DNA of 64,000 bases from Gammaproteobacteria bacterium MOLA455 (GTDB lineage Bacteria; Pseudomonadota; Gammaproteobacteria; Pseudomonadales; Porticoccaceae), in contig AZIN01000001.1 in assembly GCA_000511875.1 (NCBI GenBank), positions 1,495,332-1,559,331 of the forward strand, given 5' to 3'. The notes below the pieces were generated by a model that did not search any database, had not been told where the DNA came from, and was given only the letters and a program-made list of their open reading frames with translations. Made by a program: the position numbers and the translations under genes. Shown here piece by piece: positions 57,764 to 64,000 of this stretch. Each line of letters opens with the position of its first letter. Positions within the stretch are counted from its first letter, which is position 1.

Positions 57764-58541
57764 TTTTCTTCTCTATGCACTGTTAGCCGGATTGGGGGTG
57801 GCGTTGGTGGCTGGTCCCTTGGGCTGCTTTGTGGTGTGGCGACGCATGGCCTATTTTGGTGACACTTTGGCCCACTCAGCTTTATTGGGGGTATCCATCG
57901 GCGTGCTGCTGGGAATTAATATAAGCATTACTGTGGCCGCCATCCCCATGCTCATAGCGCTAGGGTTGGTCTACCTGGAGCAGCGCGGTATTTTGTCTCT
58001 GGATACACTGCTCGGCATTCTCAGCCACTCAGCTCTGGCAACTGGCTTGGTATTGATCTCGCTGCTGCCAGACGTGCGGGTCGACCTGATGTCACTGCTG
58101 TTTGGCGACCTGCTCTCGGTCACCAAGAATGATCTATGGATGATTTATGGCGTGGCGGGGACTGTAGTTGCACTGCTGCTGTGGCTATGGAAACCTCTGA
58201 TCAATATTACAGTTCATGAGGAGTTAGCCAGTGTTGAGGGCGTCAAGACCTCAGCGGTGCGCACTGCACTGATGCTGATAACCGCCCTAGTGATTGCTAT
58301 TGCGATGAAAATTGTTGGTGTACTACTGATCACGGCGTTGCTGATTATTCCCGCGGCAACTGCACGAAGAGTGAGCAGAACACCTGAGCAGATGGCCGTG
58401 ATGGCAAGCTTGATCGCCATGTTAACTGTCGTGATGGGACTCGGCATGTCTTGGTATGCCGATACGCCAGCAGGTCCCTCTGTAGTGGTCTGTGGCGCGT
58501 TGCTATTTACCCTTTCTCTGGTGTTTAAGCAGCGCAGTTAG
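57756..58541 (+). CDS. znuB: Zinc ABC transporter permease
   Basis: A 261-residue permease with about seven to eight membrane segments. RRMAYFGDTLAHSALLGV is the conserved ABC-3 motif contacting ZnuC, and MKIVGVLLITALLIIPAATAR is the other family signature. ATG 57756, inside the znuC 3' end and preceded by GAGGGA, is chosen over a longer frame from 57648 that reads through znuC. The stop TAG overlaps the stop of the convergent SCO1 gene. Confidence 0.96.
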   Translation: MTDFLLYALLAGLGVALVAGPLGCFVVWRRMAYFGDTLAHSALLGVSIGVLLGINISITVAAIPMLIALGLVYLEQRGILSLDTLLGILSHSALATGLVLISLLPDVRVDLMSLLFGDLLSVTKNDLWMIYGVAGTVVALLLWLWKPLINITVHEELASVEGVKTSAVRTALMLITALVIAIAMKIVGVLLITALLIIPAATARRVSRTPEQMAVMASLIAMLTVVMGLGMSWYADTPAGPSVVVCGALLFTLSLVFKQRS

Positions 58542-59182
58542 CGGAGAAAAGAGTCTTTAATTGAGCGCCAGGTCTGACGCATAGCCACTTCCCCGTGGGG
58601 CGCTTTGAAAAACCCATGGTAGTGACCCTTGGGATTAATCAACACCACTTGAGTACTGTGATCGACGGTATAGTTGTCGTCACCTAGATCTACCTTGGTA
58701 TAGGCAATAGTGAGCTGCGTACTGAGCCCCAAAATAGAGTAGGGATTGCCGGTGACGCCAATGAAGTCTTCGTTGAAGTAGGGCACATAGAGGGCCATTT
58801 TTTCAACGGTATCGCGCTCGGGATCCAGAGACACCATCACGATCTGTAAGTTTTCTTTTTCGTTATCACTCAGATCTTCGTACATGGCATTGAGTGTCGA
58901 AAGGGTGGTGGGGCAGATATCTGGACAGTTGGTAAAACCAAAGAACACTATGCTCCAGACACCTTTAAAATTTTCTAAGGTGAACGGTTCGCCATTGTGA
59001 TCGATCAGGTCGAAGTCACTAAATATCCGCGGCGTACTCAGCTCAATCGCACCATTAACCCGCAGGTCTTCTGCGGACATAGGTACCGGCTGACGCATCT
59101 TCCAGGCGAAACCAAAGATCACTAAAACGATAAAGCAGAGGATAACCAAGACGGTCAATTTAATACCGGTTTGTTGCTTCAT
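58538..59182 (-). CDS. SCO1/SenC family copper chaperone
   Basis: A 214-residue membrane-anchored thioredoxin-fold protein that delivers copper to the CuA site of cytochrome oxidase. One N-terminal membrane helix (about 8-27), copper ligands Cys86 and Cys90 in NCPDICPTT, and a His in VDHSTQVVLINP. ATG 59182 has GGAG upstream and is preferred to a TTG at 59197. Last gene of the cox cluster; stop codons overlap by four bases with znuB. Confidence 0.94.
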   Translation of the reverse strand: MKQQTGIKLTVLVILCFIVLVIFGFAWKMRQPVPMSAEDLRVNGAIELSTPRIFSDFDLIDHNGEPFTLENFKGVWSIVFFGFTNCPDICPTTLSTLNAMYEDLSDNEKENLQIVMVSLDPERDTVEKMALYVPYFNEDFIGVTGNPYSILGLSTQLTIAYTKVDLGDDNYTVDHSTQVVLINPKGHYHGFFKAPHGEVAMRQTWRSIKDSFLR

Positions 59183-59216
59183 GATACTGTTCTCCAAAGG
59201 CGCCTGTGGCGAAAAA

Positions 59217-59252
59217 AGTGCCCACGGCTAAATAAGTGCCCGCGGCTAAAAA
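59217..59252. repeat. 18-bp tandem duplication between SCO1 and cyoE
   Basis: AGTGCCCACGGCTAAATA (59217-59234) and AGTGCCCGCGGCTAAAAA (59235-59252) differ at two bases. Confidence 0.85.
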
Positions 59253-59279
59253 ATCTGTGGCGGCAACCGAGGCAGCCCG

Positions 59280-60185
59280 TTAAATAATCGGTGTGCTCTC
59301 TACAAGGTAGTGATCGAGCAACATAATCACAAACAACAGCATTAAGTAGGTAATCGAATACTTAAAGGTCTTCATGCCCGACTCATCATCTTGGCCATAG
59401 AGCATTACCAGCGACCAATACAGAAAGCCTGCACCTAAGATCAGAGCACCGGCCAAATACAACAGACCAAACATGCCGGTCAAAAACGGCAGCACGGTAA
59501 TCACAATCAACAGCAATGTGTAGAGCACAATATTAATCTTGGTGTATTGCTCGCCGTGGGTCACCGGCAGCATGGGGATCTTGGCCTTGGCGTAATCCTC
59601 TTTACGGTGGATCGCCAGAGCCCAAAAATGCGGAGGGGTCCAAGCGTATATAATCAGTACTAGCAGGAGGGCGTTATAGTGCACATCACCAGTAACAGCA
59701 GTCCACCCCAGCAGCGGCGGCGCTGCGCCAGCCAAACCACCAATCACAATATTCTGTGGCGTCGCACGCTTTAAATACATGGTGTAAACAAAGGCATAGC
59801 CAATCGATGACGCGAGGGTCAGCCATGCGGTAATCTGGTTGATAAATACCAGCAAGATAACCATTCCCGCCAAGCCGGTCAAAGTGGCGAACATAATCGC
59901 CTCATTGGGCTGAATGCGGCCACGGGCAATAGGGCGGTTGTGGGTACGGGCCATGGTGTCGTCAATCTTGCGATCGACAATATGATTTACCGCAGCGGCC
60001 GAGCCGGCGCAGAGAGCGATACCCAGATTACCCAAAATCAAAACATCCAGAGAGACGAACCCATCAGTGGCTAAGAGCATGCCGATCAGGGAGGTCAGAA
60101 TCATTAGCGCAACCACGTTAGGCTTGCACAACTCTAGGTAGTCGCGCCAGCTTACGCCGGTTGTTTCTAATTCAGTTTGTTGCAT
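59280..60185 (-). CDS. cyoE: Protoheme IX farnesyltransferase (heme O synthase)
   Basis: CyoE/CtaB farnesylates heme B to heme O. The 301-residue integral membrane protein has the prenyltransferase motifs NHIVDRKIDDTMARTHNRP and YAWTPPHFWALAIHRKEDY and about eight or nine membrane helices. GGAG lies nine bases before the ATG. Heme A synthase (ctaA), usually directly upstream in this cluster, is absent from the gap. Confidence 0.96.
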   Translation of the reverse strand: MQQTELETTGVSWRDYLELCKPNVVALMILTSLIGMLLATDGFVSLDVLILGNLGIALCAGSAAAVNHIVDRKIDDTMARTHNRPIARGRIQPNEAIMFATLTGLAGMVILLVFINQITAWLTLASSIGYAFVYTMYLKRATPQNIVIGGLAGAAPPLLGWTAVTGDVHYNALLLVLIIYAWTPPHFWALAIHRKEDYAKAKIPMLPVTHGEQYTKINIVLYTLLLIVITVLPFLTGMFGLLYLAGALILGAGFLYWSLVMLYGQDDESGMKTFKYSITYLMLLFVIMLLDHYLVESTPII

Positions 60186-60219
60186 ATACTTCAGCTCCAG
60201 AGGCCTATCTGTTTATTGA

Positions 60220-60264
60220 AATCTCGTATTTGACGATCTTGTAATTGATGGTCGCGTAATTAAA
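60220..60264. repeat. Degenerate 15-bp tandem repeat, three units
   Basis: Units at 60220-60234, 60235-60249 and 60250-60264 share a TC..GTA.TT core (10-11 of 15 bases between neighbours). They occupy the gap where ctaA would be expected. Confidence 0.5.
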
Positions 60265-60274
60265 GGCCTGTTGA

Positions 60275-60892
60275 TTAACGATCTGGTGAATATTTTAGCA
60301 AGTGCTTCATATCTTCTAGCAACCCCATAACATCATCGTCTTGGGTGTAGTAGAGAATAACCTCAGCATCGGGGGTCACCACAAAGTAACGGGTGTCGGC
60401 CATGTCCCACTCTGCTGAGGTGTTTTTCAACAACTGTGTAAACTCATTCAAACCTGTGGTTTGAATAGTTAAATGCGGGTGAGCCAAGCTGAGATCGTCA
60501 AATTCCTGCTGCTGCAATTGCTCGGCATTGGCGAGGTATACACGCTCTGCTCGACGGACTAATTTGCCCATTAATATGTGAACCGACCGGGTATCTAAAA
60601 TCACCTGGTTACAGGCAGCATCACAGCTGTCACCGCCAGCCACAACAATCTTCCACTTTGCGGCTTTATCGGGGTTGGCAGGGAATACCGCGCGAGCATC
60701 CACCGCAGGCTTAACCAGTTGACCCTGATTTGTGGTACCTAAGGTGGCCATCAATTGCTGCCGATCCTCCTCTGACTTGGGCTGCATCAATGTGCCAGCG
60801 ACCATTACACCGCCAACCATGATCAACATAATCCAAATCTGGATTTTCATGCCGCGGTTGCGGGGGCCTTGGGTTGTCTGCGCGTCACTCAT
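60275..60892 (-). CDS. Cox-cluster membrane-anchored protein, function unknown
   Basis: A 205-residue protein with one N-terminal membrane helix (about 16-36) and a periplasmic part. It resembles the uncharacterised protein at the same position (between SURF1 and ctaA) in Pseudomonas cox clusters. DSCDAACNQVI (about 87-97) holds two cysteines spaced CxxxC, and RYFVVTPDAEVILYY is like the end of a SCO/thioredoxin fold, so a copper or thiol role in oxidase assembly is possible (inference). Its ATG overlaps the SURF1 stop as ATGA. Confidence 0.8.
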   Translation of the reverse strand: MSDAQTTQGPRNRGMKIQIWIMLIMVGGVMVAGTLMQPKSEEDRQQLMATLGTTNQGQLVKPAVDARAVFPANPDKAAKWKIVVAGGDSCDAACNQVILDTRSVHILMGKLVRRAERVYLANAEQLQQQEFDDLSLAHPHLTIQTTGLNEFTQLLKNTSAEWDMADTRYFVVTPDAEVILYYTQDDDVMGLLEDMKHLLKYSPDR

Positions 60893-61677
60893 AAAGCTTC
60901 ACTCTCTGTTTTTGCCATTTTAAATTTGAACCATGCCGCGAGGTTTGAGTTCGCATTGATAGTGAGTAACAACAACACCAACGCCATAACAAACCACTGT
61001 ACTGCATAGGCTGTATGCTTCTCCGGCTGAACCGACACCGTCGGCCAACCAGTGGTTAATGCACCAGCTGAATCGCTATCCAACCGCAGTTGGTAGGGAA
61101 AAAATTCACTGGCGAAAATTTCTTCGGCACGCTCGGCGGAAATCCAGCCTACGCGTGCCGGCCAACTCTTAACGACACGGACCCCGTCATCTAACTGCAG
61201 ACCACCGCGCAAAACCTTATAGAGAGATCCGCGCAACTGTACCTTACCTATCACCGGCTCGATTACAGGTAGCTCATTGCGATCCAGTGATCCCTGAACC
61301 CAGCCGCGGTTAACCAGTACCTTTAATTGGCTAGCGTCCTCCTCAACAAGACTGAGCACTTCAAAAATCTCGTAGCCGGGCCTGCCATTGCGGACGCGAT
61401 TATCCAGCAAAACACGTCGTGATGCATCTAGTTCACCGACCAATTGAATCTGCCTATACTGCAGATTTTTATCTGTATCCAGCAGCGCAAAGCTCACCGG
61501 CTGTGACTCTTGGTTAGCCTTAAACTCGGCCAGTATCTCGCGCTTATCTTGAGCTCGATCCAACTGCCAATAACCCAAGCTGATTAACAGTGGCATCATT
61601 AACAGCACGAGGAACAATAACTTGGCATTTGGCTGCCAAGCAAAGGTTTCCGCGTTAAGATGTGGCTCAGCGTTCAT
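60889..61677 (-). CDS. SURF1 family cytochrome oxidase assembly protein
   Basis: SURF1 helps insert heme A into subunit I of aa3-type oxidases. The 262-residue protein has membrane helices at both ends (about 20-38 and 228-245) around a periplasmic domain with SLGYWQLDRAQDK, LLDNRVRNGRPGYEIF and VLVNRGWVQGS, all family motifs. Overlaps the next gene by four bases; divergent from the DUF2909 gene. Confidence 0.95.
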   Translation of the reverse strand: MNAEPHLNAETFAWQPNAKLLFLVLLMMPLLISLGYWQLDRAQDKREILAEFKANQESQPVSFALLDTDKNLQYRQIQLVGELDASRRVLLDNRVRNGRPGYEIFEVLSLVEEDASQLKVLVNRGWVQGSLDRNELPVIEPVIGKVQLRGSLYKVLRGGLQLDDGVRVVKSWPARVGWISAERAEEIFASEFFPYQLRLDSDSAGALTTGWPTVSVQPEKHTAYAVQWFVMALVLLLLTINANSNLAAWFKFKMAKTESEAL

Positions 61678-61722
61678 TTATGTTTAAATTCCACTTTCTA
61701 TTATCTTTAACCCGAGACCACT

Positions 61723-61998
61723 ATGCTCAAGACCCTAATGCTTATACTGCTCATCGCCCTCATAGCCAGCCTGTTTGGTGGCCTAAACTTTTTAGTTAAG
61801 GATCTTGGGGGCGACAATAAAAAACGTCTACTTTATGCACTGGGACTGCGTGTCACTCTTGCAGTGATGTTAATCGGCACCATAGTATACGGCGCCTACA
61901 CCGGACAGATCAAAAGTCAGGCGCCATGGGACAAACAACTGCACCCAGAGAATGTTGCACCGTCTATTCCAACAGCGCCTGCGGCTCCGAAGCCTTAA
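61723..61998 (+). CDS. DUF2909 twin transmembrane protein
   Basis: A 91-residue protein with two membrane helices (about 2-24 and 40-62), the DUF2909 pattern, and a Pro/Ala-rich C-terminus. It is the only plus-strand gene in the cox cluster, as is common in gammaproteobacteria; function unknown. Confidence 0.85.
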   Translation: MLKTLMLILLIALIASLFGGLNFLVKDLGGDNKKRLLYALGLRVTLAVMLIGTIVYGAYTGQIKSQAPWDKQLHPENVAPSIPTAPAAPKP

Positions 61999-62043
61999 TA
62001 TGTAGTTTTATAGAACCAACGACTGCAGAGCCAAACTACAAAC

Positions 62044-62077
62044 AAAAACGGCCAGGCATATTGCCTGGCCGTTTTTT
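62044..62077. terminator. Bidirectional intrinsic terminator
   Basis: AAAAACGGCCAGGC-ATATT-GCCTGGCCGTTTTTT, a perfect 9-bp GC stem flanked by A and T runs, between the convergent DUF2909 and coxC genes. Confidence 0.96.
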
Positions 62078-62096
62078 ACGTATCGCGAAATTCTAT

Positions 62097-63038
62097 CTAG
62101 TCGAATACATAGACTACAAAAAACAATAGGATCCAGACAACATCAACAAAGTGCCAGTACCAGGAGGCAGCTTCAAAACCGAACTGATCTTCATTGCTAA
62201 AGTGTCCTTTGATTGCACGAAGCAAGGCAATCAATAGCATGACGGTTCCCAGAGTTACGTGAGCACCGTGAAAGCCAGTCAACATGAAGAAGGTAGTTCC
62301 GTAGATACCAGACTCTAGGGTGAGACCCATATGCTGGTATGCATGAACGTATTCTTCAACCTGAAGTACCAGGAAAATCATGCCAAGCAATACTGACAGC
62401 GCCAACCAACCGATAAACTGCTTGCGGTTGTTGTTCTTGAGGCCGGTGTGGGCAATGTGAACAGTGATACTAGAGGTCACTAGAATAACGGTGTTCCACA
62501 GTGGCAACCAGCCTAACAACTTGGCCCACCCTGGAAAGCTCATCGCTTCGTCGGGACCCTTAAACACTGCATTGTCACCATTTGCCGCTTGATCAGGAGT
62601 GATCATCGGCGGCCACTCCGCTTCATAGCCAGGCCAAAGGATAGCGTTGTTGGCAACGGCAGCGTCGGTAGGGGTATCGTCAAATATGCCAACAGCCGCA
62701 TCACCGCCCAACCAGGAGTTTACAATCACTCGCAGGTAGAACAGGGCACCAAAGAAGGCTGCAAAGAACATTACTTCAGAGAAGATAAACCACAGCATAC
62801 CCAAAACATAAGAGCGTTTGAGCTGGTCATTCGCCAAGCCGCGCATATTTTCATCAATAACTATGCTCCACCACTTGAACATCACCACGGCCATAATGAC
62901 CAGGCCAGCAGTAAAGACCATGCTTCCACCACTGACAACCCATGACGCGGCGCCATAAGCCATTAATCCCATGCCCGTGGCAGTGATAATCGGCAGTTTG
63001 CTCTGCTCGGGTACGTAATAGCTACTTTCTGTTGACAT
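62097..63038 (-). CDS. coxC: Cytochrome c oxidase subunit III
   Basis: A 313-residue membrane subunit of the aa3-type oxidase. Seven membrane helices are visible; MLWFIFSEVMFFAAFFGALFY, GFHGAHVTLGTVML and ASWYWHFVDVVWILLF are conserved. A loop of about 45 residues (about 115-160) is inserted between helices, as in other gammaproteobacterial CoxC. CGGAG precedes the ATG. It follows ctaG. Confidence 0.96.
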   Translation of the reverse strand: MSTESSYYVPEQSKLPIITATGMGLMAYGAASWVVSGGSMVFTAGLVIMAVVMFKWWSIVIDENMRGLANDQLKRSYVLGMLWFIFSEVMFFAAFFGALFYLRVIVNSWLGGDAAVGIFDDTPTDAAVANNAILWPGYEAEWPPMITPDQAANGDNAVFKGPDEAMSFPGWAKLLGWLPLWNTVILVTSSITVHIAHTGLKNNNRKQFIGWLALSVLLGMIFLVLQVEEYVHAYQHMGLTLESGIYGTTFFMLTGFHGAHVTLGTVMLLIALLRAIKGHFSNEDQFGFEAASWYWHFVDVVWILLFFVVYVFD

Positions 63039-63079
63039 CTTTTATCTCCGTGTTGTTATTCCCAAGCGCTTGAGAATGA

Positions 63080-63631
63080 CTATAACTGTGCTATCGGATC
63101 TGCCGCTCGATCGGTTATATCGAAAATCGTATAGGAGAGCGTCACACTATTAACGCCCTCCGGCAAATCCGGATCAATAATAAATATAAGTTTAAGGTCT
63201 GCCTGATCGCCTGCTGCCAGAGGCTGATTCTCAAAACAGAAACACTCTGTCTTGTGAAAATAATCTGCCACATTATTTGGCACCAAGCTCGGTATCGCCT
63301 GAGACACCATATCTTCGTCAGTAATATTGTGGGCAAAGTAGGTGATCTCTGTGGGCTCACCTGGGTGCACTACAACACTGTCTTTCTCCGGCTTAAATAT
63401 CCAGGGCATGGATGCATTGTTTGACGCCACAAATCTAACTCTGACCTCGCGCGATGTATCAACCCTGACATCAACTGCAGTGTACGCATCACCTGTTTTG
63501 CCACCGAGGCCGGTGATCTCGCAAAACAGGTCATACATAGGTGGCAATATAAAGATTGCAAAAGCAAACATACCGGCCGCACCAAAAAGCGACTTGACCA
63601 CGACCCGCCGGTTAGAAGCATCCGCTGACAT
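63080..63631 (-). CDS. ctaG: Cytochrome c oxidase assembly protein CtaG/Cox11
   Basis: CtaG delivers copper to the CuB site of subunit I. The 183-residue protein has one N-terminal membrane helix and the copper motif ECFCFENQPL, with YFAHNITDEDM and PDLPEGVNSVTLSYTIF. It starts 13 bases after the coxA stop. Confidence 0.96.
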   Translation of the reverse strand: MSADASNRRVVVKSLFGAAGMFAFAIFILPPMYDLFCEITGLGGKTGDAYTAVDVRVDTSREVRVRFVASNNASMPWIFKPEKDSVVVHPGEPTEITYFAHNITDEDMVSQAIPSLVPNNVADYFHKTECFCFENQPLAAGDQADLKLIFIIDPDLPEGVNSVTLSYTIFDITDRAADPIAQL

Positions 63632-63644
63632 AACCTAAGCCCCC

Positions 63645-64000
63645 CTACTTAAACTCGGGGGGTTTTGCGAACGTATGGTAAGGCGCTGGTGATGGAACAG
63701 TCCACTCCAGTCCTTCGGCCCCTTCCCAGGTCTTTTCTTCGGTAGTTGGCTTACCATTGCGGATTGTCGCGATGACGTTGTACAACAACATTATCTGCGC
63801 GCCACCATAGATAAAGGCTCCAATACTAGAGACCATGTTCCAGTCAGCAAACTGAAGGCCGTAATCGGCGTAGCGACGTGGCATACCGGCCAGACCCAAG
63901 AAGTGCTGTGGCATAAAGGCAATATTAAAGCCGATAAAGGCAACCCAGAACTGCACCTGACCCATGGTTTCGTTGTACATCTTTCCACACCACTTTGGTA
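63645..64000 (-). CDS. coxA: Cytochrome c oxidase subunit I, partial (C-terminal end)
   Basis: The last 117 or so codons of coxA; the N-terminal part lies beyond the window edge. Reading continues upstream of the first ATG (63980) to the edge as PKWCGKMYNETMGQVQFWVA, matching heme-copper oxidase subunit I. NIAFMPQHFLGLAGMPRRYADY and two last membrane helices are visible. It precedes ctaG and coxC in the usual order. Confidence 0.95.
   Translation of the reverse strand, partial: PKWCGKMYNETMGQVQFWVAFIGFNIAFMPQHFLGLAGMPRRYADYGLQFADWNMVSSIGAFIYGGAQIMLLYNVIATIRNGKPTTEEKTWEGAEGLEWTVPSPAPYHTFAKPPEFK

Overview
The window is a dense, almost entirely chromosomal stretch of a free-living marine-type gammaproteobacterium. 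Gene content and order follow the Pseudomonas/Cellvibrio side of the class (lgt-thyA-folA, ptsP-rppH, coaBC-algC-argB, gmk-rpoZ-spoT, metK next to an ArsR-type regulator and tkt-epd-pgk-fba, dsbA-cytochrome c4-yihA-polA-znuA-zur-znuCB, and the cox cluster). The DUF3450/ExbB TonB-energising pair is typical of marine gammaproteobacteria. No rRNA, tRNA, insertion sequence, prophage, CRISPR array or defence island was recognised.

Layout: 1-1.7 kb, start of a TonB-type energising operon (cut by the window edge). 1.9-8 kb, folate/thymidylate genes, lipoprotein maturation, nitrogen PTS and RNA decapping. 8-15 kb, mixed metabolic and stress genes (gcvH, a DUF481 protein, srkA, arfB, an FAH-family hydrolase, a D-2-hydroxyglutarate dehydrogenase-like flavoprotein) and a cold-shock gene. 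15.5-25 kb, ribosomal proteins L28/L33, radC, coaBC-algC-argB-slmA, pyrE-rph, yicC, an S1/P1 nuclease and gmk. 25-31 kb, rpoZ-spoT-ridA and recG. 32-38 kb, glycolysis/pentose phosphate genes on the minus strand. 38-44 kb, the SAM cycle (a SahR-like regulator, metK, ahcY, metF), then rsmE and a secreted serine protease. 44-50 kb, fabY with a divergent GlxA-type regulator, and serA/serC. 50-58.5 kb, dsbA, cytochrome c4, yihA, polA and the zinc-uptake locus. 58.5-64 kb, aa3-type cytochrome oxidase assembly genes and the start of coxA (cut by the window edge).

The genes are mostly housekeeping and I do not see a large undescribed system. The best leads are small: a candidate Spot 42/ErsA-like sRNA in the polA-yihA gap; a 22-bp palindrome upstream of the SahR-like regulator of the SAM-cycle operon; a secreted trypsin-like protease that appears to start at CTG, overlapping the rsmE stop as CTGA; direct repeats in front of the fabY-linked AraC-type regulator; absence of dut and ctaA from their usual slots; and an unusual number of 9-19 bp tandem duplications at gene junctions.
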